Below, piece after piece: positions 1-8,396 of a DNA stretch of 24,855 nucleotides. The DNA comes from an uncultured Finegoldia sp. (GTDB lineage: Bacteria; Bacillota; Clostridia; Tissierellales; Peptoniphilaceae). The DNA lies in NCBI RefSeq assembly GCF_947252345.1, contig NZ_CAMXVC010000027.1, forward strand, positions 1 through 24,855. The letters are read 5' to 3'. Each line of letters starts with the position of its first letter. Within the stretch, counting starts at the first letter, position 1. The translations under genes were made by a program, and so were the position numbers. The notes under the pieces are model-generated. The model did no database searches. It worked only from the letters and a program-made list of their open reading frames with translations, and was not told the origin of the DNA.

Positions 1-55
1 ACCTAATGAAGTTATACATTTCAGATTGCCTATTATAAAAATAATCAAAATTCAT
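1..55 (-). CDS. RepA_N-type replication initiator protein, N-terminal fragment (cut by window edge)
   Basis: An ATG at 55-53 follows a strong AGGAGG ribosome binding site (complement of 61-66). The 18 visible codons read MNFDYFYNRQSEMYNFIR. This resembles the N-terminus of the replication initiator protein A family (RepA_N) of low-GC plasmids and Tn1549/CTn5-like conjugative elements, which start with a similar aromatic-rich stretch before a winged-helix DNA-binding domain. In those elements the protein is thought to start autonomous replication of the excised circle. The rest of the gene lies outside the window, so the assignment rests on these residues and on the CD1845-like neighbour. Confidence 0.55.
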   Translation of the reverse strand, partial: MNFDYFYNRQSEMYNFIR

Positions 56-77
56 CCCTACCTCCTTTCTTTGAAAT

Positions 78-112
78 AAAAAAGACGACAGAATTATTGA
101 TTTCTATCGTCT
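78..112 (-). terminator. Intrinsic terminator between the small membrane protein and the RepA-like gene
   Basis: Read on the minus strand, a 9-bp stem (104-112 pairing with 83-91, one G-U pair) closes a 12-base loop and runs into a six-T tract at 83-78. It lies after the membrane-protein gene and just before the RepA-like ribosome binding site. It could end the upstream transcript or attenuate expression of the initiator. Confidence 0.7.
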
Positions 113-137
113 AAGATTATCTAATATTTATTTTTCT

Positions 138-377
138 TTAAATTGATTTTATTGTATAGTTTAATAATTCTAATAATCCAATAACATATATACCTAATTT
201 AGGTAATCCAAATGGACTAAATAAAAATGCTAATATTAGTGCTTCAATTACAATTTGCTTGTCTCCTTGAAATATGCTAGCTAATCCAATTATAAAAATC
301 AAAGTAGAAACTACGCTTAACAACGCAGTACTCAAACTTAATATGAAGGTTAAAAAAGCTATGAGCAAACTCAACAC
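138..377 (-). CDS. CD1845-like small membrane protein of conjugative elements, start uncertain
   Basis: The product is very hydrophobic with about three membrane segments (roughly residues 1-20, 22-34 and 44-62) and a FLFSPFGLP stretch before a helical end. From memory it resembles the CD1845 family of CTn5/Tn1549-like conjugative elements, whose function is unknown. The given start is a GTG at 377 with no good ribosome binding site. The same frame stays open up to 434 and encodes RWIIRIILLPIRL, which looks like the usual N-terminus of this family, but no ATG, GTG or TTG begins it. ATGs at 423 and 414, behind an AGGGG sequence, are in another frame that stops at once. The gene may have a frameshift near 413-421 or use an unusual start. 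Confidence 0.6.
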   Translation of the reverse strand: MLSLLIAFLTFILSLSTALLSVVSTLIFIIGLASIFQGDKQIVIEALILAFLFSPFGLPKLGIYVIGLLELLNYTIKSI

Positions 378-429
378 TAATCTTATCGGTAATAAAATTA
401 TTCTAATTATCCATCTCGTACATACCCCT

Positions 430-465
430 AAAAATTAAACTGGGATTTATAACAAACCCCAGTTT
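430..465 (-). terminator. Terminator downstream of lysS
   Basis: On the minus strand, 465-458 and 444-437 form a perfect 8-bp stem around a 13-base loop. It is followed by AA and five Ts (434-430). It sits 19 bases after the lysS stop codon and would end the greA-lysS transcript. The U tract is slightly displaced, so it may be leaky. Confidence 0.65.
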
Positions 466-483
466 CATAATTATCGTGTTCTT

Positions 484-2364
484 TTAATAAATTTTTGAAC
501 CTGCTGGTATATTTTCATCCAACATTATTAAATTCAATACTTCTTCACCTTCGTATTCACAGATTGCAGATAAAAGCATTCCACAAGAATCTTCTCCCAT
601 CATCTTTCTTGGTGGTAAGTTCGTGATTGCAAGTAGAGTTTTTCCTACTAAGTCTTCTGCAGAATAGAAGTTTTTAATTCCAGATAAAATAATTCTATCT
701 GTTCCTGAGCCATCATTTAGAGTGAATTTCAAAAGCTTTTTAGATTTTGGCACTTCTTCGCATTTTTTAACTTTTACTACTCTAAAATCAGATTCTGAGA
801 ATTTGTCAAAATCTACAAAATCTTCAAATAGTGGCTCAACTTTAACTTTCGATAAGTCGAGCTTCTTTGCTTTTGTGTTTTCTGAATTACTTGAAACATT
901 TTGTCCAACCGGCTTCATCGTTGGGAACAACATTATATCTCTGATTGATTCATTGTTAGTCAACATCATAATAAGCCTGTCGACACCGATTCCCAATCCT
1001 CCTGTTGGAGGAAGTCCTACTTCCAATGCGTTCAAGAAATCATAATCCATCATTTGTGCTTCATCGTCGCCGTTTTCTCTAGCTTCAACTTGCTTCAAAA
1101 ATCTTTCTTTTTGGTCGATTGGATTGTTCAATTCGCTAAACGCATTTGCAATTTCTTTTGTGCATACAAATGCTTCAAATCTATGAGTGTATCTTTCGTC
1201 GTCGGGATTTCTCTTAGCTAGTGGGCTTACTTCAACAGGATGACCCAATACAAATGTTGGTTGAACCAATTTTTCTTCACAGAAATGCTCGAAGCATTCA
1301 TTGATTACTTCACCACGTGACATATTTTCTTTGATTTCTACGTTGTTTGCCTTTGCAACTTCACGAGCTTGTTCATCTGTTTCAATTTCATCAAAATTAA
1401 TGTCCGCATATTCTTTTATTGCATCAACCATTGTAATTCTTTTCCAAGGTGGAGTGAAATCTATTTCTGTTTCACCAAATTGTGATTTCATTGAGCCATT
1501 TACTTTTTCGCACACAAATGCAACCAATTGTTCAGTGATATTCATCATATCATTGTAATCGGCGTAAGCTTGGTATAATTCAATTGCCGTATATTCTGGA
1601 TTATGTGTGTGATCCATTCCTTCGTTTCTGAACATTCTTCCCATTTCATATACTTTGTCAAATCCACCAACGATTAATCTTTTTAGATATAATTCATTTG
1701 CAATACGCAAATACATATCAATGTCCAAAGTATTGTGATGAGTAGTAAATGGTCTTGCATTTGCACCACCGGCTATTGTGTTCAATATCGGAGTATCAAC
1801 TTCTAAAAATCCTCTTGTATCCAAAAATTCTCTTATAGCTGATATTATTTTAGACCTTTTGATAAATGTATCTTTGATTTCTGGATTCATAATCAAATCA
1901 ACATATCTTTGTCTGTATCTCAAATCAGGGTCTTTTAATCCGTGCCATTTTTCAGGTAAAATTTGCAATGATTTAGACAACAATACTACTGATTTTGTTC
2001 TTATAGATATTTCACCACTTTGAGTCTTGAATATTTCACCTTCAACACCTACAATGTCTCCAATATCCATATTTTTAACTTTTGCATAGTTTTCATCGCC
2101 TAATTCATTTACTTTATTGAATAATTGTATTCTACCGACAGAATCTTGCAAATCCATAAAGTTAACTTTACCATGACCTCTTTTGCTCATAATTCTGCCT
2201 GCCATTTTAACATATTTTCCGTCAAATTCGTCAAAGTTTTCCAAGATTTGTCTAGTATTATTTGCGTTGTCAAATTTTTCATGAACGTAAGGATTTTCAT
2301 TTGCATCTAGCAATTCTTGAAGTTTTTGTCTACGAATTTGTAGCATTTCATTTAAGTTTTCCAT
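484..2364 (-). CDS. lysS: Lysine--tRNA ligase, class II, with extra C-terminal tRNA-binding domain
   Basis: This cytoplasmic enzyme charges tRNA-Lys with lysine using ATP. An N-terminal OB-fold anticodon-binding domain (about 52-127) precedes the class II catalytic domain. Motif 1 lies at about 178-191, motif 2 includes FRNEGMDHTHNPEY at 245-258, and motif 3 includes GLGIGVDRLIMML at 456-468. Common bacterial LysRS is about 490-510 residues, whereas this protein has 626. The extra region, about 517-626 after a Ser/Lys-rich linker, has the features of an EMAP-II/Trbp111-type tRNA_bind domain (FRVVKVKKCEEVPKSKKLLK, then LSGIKNFYSAEDLVGK), as found at the C-terminus of methionyl-tRNA synthetases. 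The ATG is 2 bases after the greA stop, with AAAGGA inside the last greA codons, so translation is probably coupled. No T-box leader is visible. Confidence 0.96.
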   Translation of the reverse strand: MENLNEMLQIRRQKLQELLDANENPYVHEKFDNANNTRQILENFDEFDGKYVKMAGRIMSKRGHGKVNFMDLQDSVGRIQLFNKVNELGDENYAKVKNMDIGDIVGVEGEIFKTQSGEISIRTKSVVLLSKSLQILPEKWHGLKDPDLRYRQRYVDLIMNPEIKDTFIKRSKIISAIREFLDTRGFLEVDTPILNTIAGGANARPFTTHHNTLDIDMYLRIANELYLKRLIVGGFDKVYEMGRMFRNEGMDHTHNPEYTAIELYQAYADYNDMMNITEQLVAFVCEKVNGSMKSQFGETEIDFTPPWKRITMVDAIKEYADINFDEIETDEQAREVAKANNVEIKENMSRGEVINECFEHFCEEKLVQPTFVLGHPVEVSPLAKRNPDDERYTHRFEAFVCTKEIANAFSELNNPIDQKERFLKQVEARENGDDEAQMMDYDFLNALEVGLPPTGGLGIGVDRLIMMLTNNESIRDIMLFPTMKPVGQNVSSNSENTKAKKLDLSKVKVEPLFEDFVDFDKFSESDFRVVKVKKCEEVPKSKKLLKFTLNDGSGTDRIILSGIKNFYSAEDLVGKTLLAITNLPPRKMMGEDSCGMLLSAICEYEGEEVLNLIMLDENIPAGSKIY

Positions 2365-2366
2365 TA

Positions 2367-2846
2367 TTATCCTTTCTTTACAGTCAATACCATTATTTTT
2401 ACTATTCCGCCTGGTGTCTCAAAAGTAGTGGTATCTCCTACTTTTAAATTCAAAAGAGCTTTTCCAGTTGGAGATTCGTTAGATATTCTTCCTGAAAAAG
2501 GATCAGCTTCTGCTGTTCCTACTATTTTGTAAGTCTTTTCTTTATTTGTATCTAAAATTTTATATGTTACTGTAGAGCCAATTGTAACTACGTCTTTTTT
2601 CTCTTCGTCTTCTTCGATAACTTTTGCGTACAATAACATATTTTCAAGATAATTTATTCTTTCTTCTACTTGTGCTTGCTCGTTTTTAGCTTCGTCATAT
2701 TCTGCATTTTCAGAAAGGTCGCCAAATCCTCTTGCAACTTTGATTTTTTCGGCAATTTCTGTTCTACGAGTAGTCTTTAAAAACTCAAGTTCTTCTTTGT
2801 GTTGGTTCAAACCTTCTTGAGTCAATAAAAATTCCTTTTCTCCCAT
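2367..2846 (-). CDS. greA: Transcription elongation factor GreA
   Basis: GreA enters the RNA polymerase secondary channel and stimulates cleavage of backtracked transcripts. The 159 residues match the family length. The N-terminal part is a coiled coil with the acidic tip motif GDLSENAEY at 42-50, whose Asp and Glu help place the catalytic Mg2+. The C-terminal part is the FKBP-like domain, with ISNESPTGKALLNLKVGD at about 121-138. A clear AAGGAGA ribosome binding site precedes the ATG. The gene has its own near-consensus promoter and forms an operon with lysS. The order dusB-greA-lysS is common in Clostridia. Confidence 0.97.
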   Translation of the reverse strand: MGEKEFLLTQEGLNQHKEELEFLKTTRRTEIAEKIKVARGFGDLSENAEYDEAKNEQAQVEERINYLENMLLYAKVIEEDEEKKDVVTIGSTVTYKILDTNKEKTYKIVGTAEADPFSGRISNESPTGKALLNLKVGDTTTFETPGGIVKIMVLTVKKG

Positions 2847-2881
2847 ATTTTATTCTCCTTATTTCAACCATATATTAAAAA

Positions 2882-2909
2882 ATTATATAACAACATACAC
2901 AATTGTCAA
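2882..2909 (-). promoter_or_regulatory. Sigma-A promoter of greA-lysS
   Basis: On the minus strand, TTGACA (2909-2904) and TATAAT (2887-2882) are both exact consensus and are separated by 16 bases. The -10 box is about 35 bases upstream of the greA ATG, giving a leader of roughly 30 bases with no room for a riboswitch. It lies in the 82-base gap after dusB. Confidence 0.85.
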
Positions 2910-2928
2910 GTTATTAAATGTATATAAA

Positions 2929-3861
2929 CTATTCATTTTTAAATTCATCTAATACTTTATATATTTCTTCAATGTCAGTTAACTGATTTATTTTATTTTT
3001 TACTTTATTTGAATTTTTGAAACCTTTTAAATACCACTGTATGTGCTTTCTCATTTCCAGTACGGCACGTCTTTGTTCATAACATTCTAACTTCAATTGC
3101 ATATGTTTTTTGATTGTATCAATAACTTCTCGTTTTGTTTTAAACTCATTTTCACTGAAAATAAATGGATTTTGCATAGCTCCTCTTGCCAACAAAACTC
3201 CATCGCAACCAGAATATTCCATTTTTTCTCTGATATCTTTTTTTGTAAAACAATCCCCATTTCCAAATACAGGTATGTCGATATTTTCCACCAATTGTTT
3301 AATATATGACCAGTCAGCTTCACCAGAGTAGAACATTTTTCTTGTTCTTGCGTGAAGTGTTACATAATCAACTTTTAATCTCGAACAAATTTGTGCCAAC
3401 TTCATAAAATTGATAGAATGTTCATCAATTCCAAGTCTAAATTTGACCGATACCGGCAAATCGGTGTTGTTTTTGCAGGCTTTTATAACATCTTCTGCTC
3501 GTTCTAAATCACCCATAAGGGCAGACCCGTCTCCGTTTTTGAAAATTTTCGGAGCAGGACAACCCATATTGATATCAATTGTTTTAAAATTATAATTTTC
3601 AGTTAAAAATCTTGTGGCGTATGCAACAATCTCGGGCTCATGTCCGAATATTTGTACAGATGTGTTTTTTTCTCGGTCATCAACCTTCAGTAATTCTTTT
3701 GTTTTTTTATCGTCATAGTAAAGTGCTTTGGCACTGACCATTTCTGTAAAACATAGTCCAGCTCCCAACTCTCCTGCAATTATTCGAAATGGAATGTCTG
3801 TGACTCCTGCTAGCGGTGCCAAAAACAAATTACTGCTCAAATTCAGTTTTTTTTTAATCAT
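2929..3861 (-). CDS. dusB: tRNA-dihydrouridine synthase (DusB family)
   Basis: This FMN-dependent enzyme reduces uridines in the tRNA D-loop to dihydrouridine. The TIM barrel opens with LAPLAGVTDIPFR (14-26). The catalytic Cys is C101 in DINMGCPAPK, and FMN- and substrate-binding features include KFRLG (140-144), TLHARTR (168-174), GNGD (200-203) and LLARGAMQNP (223-232). A C-terminal helical domain, about 240-310, follows. The ATG overlaps the end of coaX by 8 bases and has no strong ribosome binding site, so it is probably translated by coupling. Codons 3-5 form a run of nine A bases. The gene is the homologue of B. subtilis yacF, which also lies upstream of lysS. Confidence 0.95.
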   Translation of the reverse strand: MIKKKLNLSSNLFLAPLAGVTDIPFRIIAGELGAGLCFTEMVSAKALYYDDKKTKELLKVDDREKNTSVQIFGHEPEIVAYATRFLTENYNFKTIDINMGCPAPKIFKNGDGSALMGDLERAEDVIKACKNNTDLPVSVKFRLGIDEHSINFMKLAQICSRLKVDYVTLHARTRKMFYSGEADWSYIKQLVENIDIPVFGNGDCFTKKDIREKMEYSGCDGVLLARGAMQNPFIFSENEFKTKREVIDTIKKHMQLKLECYEQRRAVLEMRKHIQWYLKGFKNSNKVKNKINQLTDIEEIYKVLDEFKNE

Positions 3862-4642
3862 TTCTATTTAAATCGTTAATAATTTTAAGTCCATCCAGCG
3901 TTATCAACTTGTCGATTATTGTAATATACTTAGATTGTTTGGCAATCAAATACGAAAATCCACCCGTTGCAATTATAGTAACTTCATCTTTTGTTTTATT
4001 TTTTTCTTCTAGTATTTTTTCGATTAGGTTGTCGATTAATCCAATGAATCCATAGACCAATCCGGATTGCATACTGCTTACTGTGCTGTCTCCAATTATT
4101 TTTTCGGGCATTTCAATTTCAATCTTCGGTAGTTTTGCTGTCTTCATAAATAACGCCTCAGAAGAAATTGCTATTCCAGGTGCGATTGCACCTCCAAGAT
4201 ATTCTCTATTTTCAGTTATATAATCAAATGTAATGGCCGTTCCAATATCTACAATTATAATTGGTGTTTTATATTTTTCGCACGCACTGACTGCATTGAT
4301 AATCCTATCAACCCCGACTTCTTTCGGACTCGCATACTTATTAACTATTCCAGTTTTTATTTTTTCTGTAACTATTAACGGTTCTATTCCCAAATATTTT
4401 TTTATGGCCTTCGGAATAGTTGGCATTAAATTAGGTACAACTGAACCAATAATAGCTTCTTTTATATCTGATTTTTTGATATTGGAATATTCCAATGCCT
4501 GCCTAAGTGTCAACGCATATTCATCGCTTGTTTTTCTTAAATCTGTGGAAATTCTCCATTCAAATATCAATTCATCGTCTTTAAAAATTCCCAATACAAT
4601 ATTAGTGTTTCCAATATCAATTACTAGTAAAATATTATTCAC
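3854..4642 (-). CDS. coaX: Type III pantothenate kinase
   Basis: CoaX phosphorylates pantothenate in the first step of coenzyme A synthesis. It belongs to the ASKHA fold and is insensitive to CoA feedback. Visible motifs are DIGNTNIVLGIF (9-20), KEVGVDR (107-113), DIGTAITFDY (132-141) with the catalytic Asp, and LGGAIAPGI (149-157). Its 262 residues fit the family. The start is a GTG at 4642, only 6 bases after pyrG. The AAGAAGG sequence touches the GTG, which is unusually close; an ATT three codons later would be better spaced, so the start is not certain. Its position between ftsH and dusB follows the B. subtilis order, apart from the inserted glnN-pyrG genes. Confidence 0.95.
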   Translation of the reverse strand: MNNILLVIDIGNTNIVLGIFKDDELIFEWRISTDLRKTSDEYALTLRQALEYSNIKKSDIKEAIIGSVVPNLMPTIPKAIKKYLGIEPLIVTEKIKTGIVNKYASPKEVGVDRIINAVSACEKYKTPIIIVDIGTAITFDYITENREYLGGAIAPGIAISSEALFMKTAKLPKIEIEMPEKIIGDSTVSSMQSGLVYGFIGLIDNLIEKILEEKNKTKDEVTIIATGGFSYLIAKQSKYITIIDKLITLDGLKIINDLNRND

Positions 4643-4648
4643 CTTCTT

Positions 4649-6247
4649 CTATTTATTTTCTATAGATGCTTTTATAAATCCATTAAATAATGGGTGAATT
4701 TTATTAGGTCTTGATTTGAATTCTGGATGGTATTGACAACCTAAGAAAAATTTATTTTCTGGAATTTCAAGCATTTCAACCAAATTATATTGGTCATTAA
4801 TTCCGGAGAAAACTATGCCATTATTTTCAAATTCTTTCCTATAATCATTGTTAAACTCATATCTGTGTCTATGTCTTTCTTGTATGAACTCTTCTGAGTA
4901 TAATTGTCTTGCCAATGATTTATCTTTCAAATGACATTCATAATTCCCAAGTCTCAATGTTCCACCGATATCTTCAATATCACGTTGGTCTTTCATCAAG
5001 CTTATAACAGGATTTTTGCAATCTGCAACAACTTCTGCTGTATTTGCATCAGCTAATCCAAGAATATTTCTTGCAATATCTATCGCTGCGATTTGCATTC
5101 CCAAGCAAATTCCAAAGTAAGGCACATTATTTTCACGACAATATTTGGATGTTTCTACCATACCTTCCATTCCACGTCCACCAAATCCACCAGGGACAAT
5201 AATTCCGTTCAATCCTTCAAACTTTTCTTTTATGTTTTGTTTAGTCAATTCCTCTGAATTTATCCAGCGGATATTTACTTTGTGATTGTTCGCATATCCA
5301 GCATCTATTAATGCTTGCTCTACAGAAAGATAAGCATCGTGGAGTTCTGTGTATTTTCCTACCAAGCCAATGTTGACAATTTCTGTTGCTTTTCTATAGT
5401 TTTCAATCATTTTTCTCCATTTTTCGTCGACATCTTTTTTAGGTTTCAGTTTCATTTTCCTCATAATGTACTTATCTAAATTTTGTTCTTGGAATTTTAA
5501 TGGTACTTCATAGATAAAATCCACATTGAATGATTGAATTATAGCATCTACTGGAACATCACAGAATAATGAGATTTTTTCTTTTAATTCATCAGTTACA
5601 ATTCCTTCACTTCTCAAAATTATGACGTTGGTTTTTATTCCAAGACTCATCAATTCTTTGTAGGAATGTTGCGTCGGTTTTGTCTTTAATTCATTACTGC
5701 CAGGAATTGTCGGAACTAAAGTTGTGTGAATGAACAACACGTCTTCTTTTTCATTTTCTGCGTGAATTTGTCTGATTGCTTCCAAGAATGGTAGCGATTC
5801 AATATCTCCAACAGTACCGCCTATTTCAGTTATGACTATGTCTGCTTGTGATTCTTCTGCTGCTTTATAAACAGCTTTTTTTATTTCATCTGTAATATGC
5901 GGAATAACTTGTACAGTTTTGCCATTATAGTCTCCACGTCTTTCTTTTTTTATAACATCATTATAAACTTTTCCGGTTGTGATGTTAGATCTTTGTGTCA
6001 ATTCTTCGTTAATGAATCTTTCATAATGGCCTAAATCAAGGTCAGTTTCTGCTCCGTCTTTTGTAACAAAAACTTCGCCGTGTTGGTAGGGACTCATAGT
6101 TCCTGGGTCTATGTTCAAATATGGATCAAATTTTTGCATAAACACAGAAATTCCTCTGTCTTTTAACATCCTACCGATACTTGCACCGCTGATGCCTTTA
6201 CCAATACCAGAGACTACCCCTCCAGTAATAAAAATAAATTTACTCAT
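4649..6247 (-). CDS. pyrG: CTP synthase, glutamine-hydrolysing
   Basis: PyrG converts UTP to CTP with ATP and ammonia from glutamine. The N-terminal synthetase domain (1 to about 270) contains the P-loop region GVVSGIGKGISGASIG (10-25) and EIGGTVGDIES (141-151). The C-terminal class I glutamine amidotransferase domain (about 290-532) has the nucleophile C381 in GICLGMQ and the His507/Glu509 pair in YHPEF. Length 532 is normal. An AGGAGG ribosome binding site precedes the ATG. It lies 14 bases after glnN, so the product of the upstream gene, glutamine, is a substrate here. The usual Firmicute pyrG leader with its own attenuator is absent because there is no space for it. Confidence 0.97.
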   Translation of the reverse strand: MSKFIFITGGVVSGIGKGISGASIGRMLKDRGISVFMQKFDPYLNIDPGTMSPYQHGEVFVTKDGAETDLDLGHYERFINEELTQRSNITTGKVYNDVIKKERRGDYNGKTVQVIPHITDEIKKAVYKAAEESQADIVITEIGGTVGDIESLPFLEAIRQIHAENEKEDVLFIHTTLVPTIPGSNELKTKPTQHSYKELMSLGIKTNVIILRSEGIVTDELKEKISLFCDVPVDAIIQSFNVDFIYEVPLKFQEQNLDKYIMRKMKLKPKKDVDEKWRKMIENYRKATEIVNIGLVGKYTELHDAYLSVEQALIDAGYANNHKVNIRWINSEELTKQNIKEKFEGLNGIIVPGGFGGRGMEGMVETSKYCRENNVPYFGICLGMQIAAIDIARNILGLADANTAEVVADCKNPVISLMKDQRDIEDIGGTLRLGNYECHLKDKSLARQLYSEEFIQERHRHRYEFNNDYRKEFENNGIVFSGINDQYNLVEMLEIPENKFFLGCQYHPEFKSRPNKIHPLFNGFIKASIENK

Positions 6248-6261
6248 TATTCCTCCTATAA

Positions 6262-8316
6262 CTATATTAATGATGAATATATATCTTGAATATCACACAA
6301 ATTGTAATTTTCTTTGTATACAAATTTTTCTAAATCGTCGTGAATGTTTCTTATTTTTTCAATCATTGGACTGATTTCGTATTGAAAATACTTTGCGTTA
6401 TCGTATTTTGAATCAAAATCAGATTCTGTAAGCATTTCTTCTAATAAGTTACGATTGTCAATTAATTCATTCAAACCGTTCTTCAATTTTTCTTGTGTTG
6501 ACTTCAAACTACTTATTCCACATTTTTCAATCAATTCGCTGTTGTGAACTACTTGTTTAGATATCGCACTTATAACAAATTTATCTAGCATATAAATCAA
6601 TGTTTTCGCTTCTATTTTATGAGTTGAAATCACATCCTCCAATCCTACATCGTAGATTGCGTGTAATTCTTCCTCACTTAGTATACCACAAAAACCTCTA
6701 ACAGATTCTTCTGTGATAAGAGAATACAACGAGTCAAAATAGTGAACCAAATCCAATAGCCCTCTCTTCTTCGCCTCTTCTCTCCATACTTCAGTATAAT
6801 TATCTTGTCTGTAAAGTATTTTTTTGTGATTGTTTAATATATAAACAACTTCTGATTTGATAAATTTTTCAATATTTTCATCTTGTGATTTGAATTTTTC
6901 GTACACTCTTTTAATTGCATTTGCATACATTGTGTTCAAAACAATGTTAACATCGCTGGCTGAATTTGACGAGCCAAGCATTCTGAACTCAAATTTGTTT
7001 CCTGTGAATGCAAAAGGACTAGTTCTATTTCTATCTGTCATATTTGGTGGAATATAATCAAATCTATTTATAGAGAATTTAGGATAATTTCTATTTAATT
7101 CTTCGTTGTTCATCAATGAATTGAAAGTTTCTTCGATATCTTGTCCCAAATCCATTGAAATTATTGATGGTGGAGCTTCATCTCCTCCAAGTCGATAATC
7201 ATTGGATGTAGTGGAAGATGCCGCCCTCAAAAGCGCTTGTGAATTGTCCACAGCTTCTATTAAACAAGCCGTAAATATTAAAAACACGAGATCATTTTCC
7301 ATATCAGATTCCGGTGAAAATACATTTCTTCCAAAATTTGTAACCAATGAATAATTATTATGCTTACCAGAACCATTTACTCCTTTGAATGGCTTTTCGT
7401 GTAACAAACAAACGAGGTGGTGTTTTCTTGCAGTTGTTTTTAATATTTCCATTACCAAATGATTGTCATCTACGGCAATATTTGCATTTTCGAAAAGAAT
7501 TGCAATTTCAAATTGATTAGGTGCAACTTCATTGTGTTCTGTCTTAGCATAAATTCCCAATCTAAATAATTTTTCATCAATATCTTTGTAGAAAGCTTCA
7601 ACTCTTTGAGGAATTGAGCCAAAATAATGGTCTGTTAATTCTTGTGATTTTGGAGCTTGCGTTCCAAGTAGAGTTCTTCCTGTGTTTATCAAATCAATTC
7701 TTTGTTTATAGATATTCTCATCTACAAGGAAAAATTCTTGTTCCAAACCAATCTTAACCTTCATTCTGTAGCAATGTTCATCAGAAATTTCGTTAAATAA
7801 TTTAGTTCCATAATCTGATAAATAGTCCAAGCTCCTTAAAAGAGGAAGTTTTTTGTCAAGAGTTGTTCCATCATAAGATACAAAAACAGATGGAATATAC
7901 ATGATGTTATCCACAATAAATGTATTAGATGTGCAATCCCAATAAGTATAGCCACGAGCTTCAAATGTTGACCTTATCGAGCCAGTTGGAAATGATGAAG
8001 CGTCTGGTTCTCCTTTTATCAATTCTTTTGCAGAAAATCTGTTGATTGGAGTGTTATCGTCTCCTCTATCTAAAAATGAATCGTGCTTTTTTGCAGTCAA
8101 ACCATTTAGTGGTTGAAACCAATGACAAAAATGAGTTGCTCCTCTTTCGATTGCCCATTTTTTCATCGCATGAGCGATTATTTCTGCTGTTTCCAAATCC
8201 AATAGGTCTTCTTTTCGTACAGCGTTTTTCCATTTTTGATAAATAGGAAATGGCAAAGAATCTTTCATTTGCCTCTTGTCAAAAGTATCAATTCCGAAAA
8301 TTTTATTTGTATCCAT
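6262..8316 (-). CDS. glnN: Glutamine synthetase type III (GSIII)
   Basis: It makes glutamine from glutamate, ammonia and ATP. At 684 residues it has GSIII length, against about 450 for GSI. GSIII features include THFCHWFQPLNG (61-72), GEPDASSFPTGSIRSTFEAR (102-121), GLEQEFFLVD (190-199) with metal-binding glutamates, EVAPNQFE (263-270), KGVNGSGKHNNYSL (311-324) and NRTSPFAFTGNKFEFRMLGS (430-449). The ATG has a GGAGGT ribosome binding site. Its near-consensus promoter is followed by a terminator-like hairpin in the leader, so attenuation is possible. It is the first gene of glnN-pyrG-coaX-dusB. The region between ftsH and coaX does not hold glnN in B. subtilis. Confidence 0.95.
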   Translation of the reverse strand: MDTNKIFGIDTFDKRQMKDSLPFPIYQKWKNAVRKEDLLDLETAEIIAHAMKKWAIERGATHFCHWFQPLNGLTAKKHDSFLDRGDDNTPINRFSAKELIKGEPDASSFPTGSIRSTFEARGYTYWDCTSNTFIVDNIMYIPSVFVSYDGTTLDKKLPLLRSLDYLSDYGTKLFNEISDEHCYRMKVKIGLEQEFFLVDENIYKQRIDLINTGRTLLGTQAPKSQELTDHYFGSIPQRVEAFYKDIDEKLFRLGIYAKTEHNEVAPNQFEIAILFENANIAVDDNHLVMEILKTTARKHHLVCLLHEKPFKGVNGSGKHNNYSLVTNFGRNVFSPESDMENDLVFLIFTACLIEAVDNSQALLRAASSTTSNDYRLGGDEAPPSIISMDLGQDIEETFNSLMNNEELNRNYPKFSINRFDYIPPNMTDRNRTSPFAFTGNKFEFRMLGSSNSASDVNIVLNTMYANAIKRVYEKFKSQDENIEKFIKSEVVYILNNHKKILYRQDNYTEVWREEAKKRGLLDLVHYFDSLYSLITEESVRGFCGILSEEELHAIYDVGLEDVISTHKIEAKTLIYMLDKFVISAISKQVVHNSELIEKCGISSLKSTQEKLKNGLNELIDNRNLLEEMLTESDFDSKYDNAKYFQYEISPMIEKIRNIHDDLEKFVYKENYNLCDIQDIYSSLI

Positions 8317-8334
8317 AATACCTCCATGTATTAA

Positions 8335-8369
8335 AATAAAAAAAATTGGCGTTCAAAGAAAGCCAATTT
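8335..8369 (-). terminator. Terminator-like hairpin in the glnN leader (possible attenuator)
   Basis: On the minus strand, 8369-8362 and 8350-8343 form a perfect 8-bp stem around 11 bases, followed directly by a run of at least eight Ts. It lies between the glnN promoter and the glnN ribosome binding site. It would therefore act on the glnN transcript as well as on read-through from the ftsH operon. Confidence 0.75.
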
Positions 8370-8396
8370 ATGAAAAACAAAAATAGTGTTTTTTTT

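Larger units (their letters stand above)
1..430. mobile_element. Terminal part of a CTn5/Tn1549-like integrative conjugative element (inferred)
   Basis: Two minus-strand genes lie left of lysS: a small membrane protein resembling the CD1845 family, and the start of a RepA_N-like replication initiator. From memory, CD1845 is the first gene of the Clostridioides difficile element CTn5 and is followed by a replication initiator, so this pair in this order resembles an element end. The junction with the chromosome would lie between the lysS stop codon at 484 and about 430. I cannot define the attachment site because only one end is visible. A plasmid-derived remnant is an alternative. Confidence 0.5.

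Noticed and set aside
477..500. Short GTTC/GAAC inverted repeat over the lysS stop region as an attachment site
   Set aside because: The arms are only four bases long and such pairs occur often by chance. No second copy is visible.
2847..2928. Possible T-box or lysine riboswitch before greA-lysS
   Set aside because: The consensus promoter leaves a leader of only about 30 bases, and lysS itself starts 2 bases after greA.
3847..3855. Nine-base A tract in dusB codons 3-5 as a phase-variable switch
   Set aside because: DusB is a housekeeping enzyme and such runs are expected in this AT-rich genome, so there is no reason to infer switching.
4233..4697. Plus-strand open frame of 154 codons
   Set aside because: It lies antisense to coaX and the end of pyrG. 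Its hydrophobic content follows from the reverse complement of an AT-rich gene.
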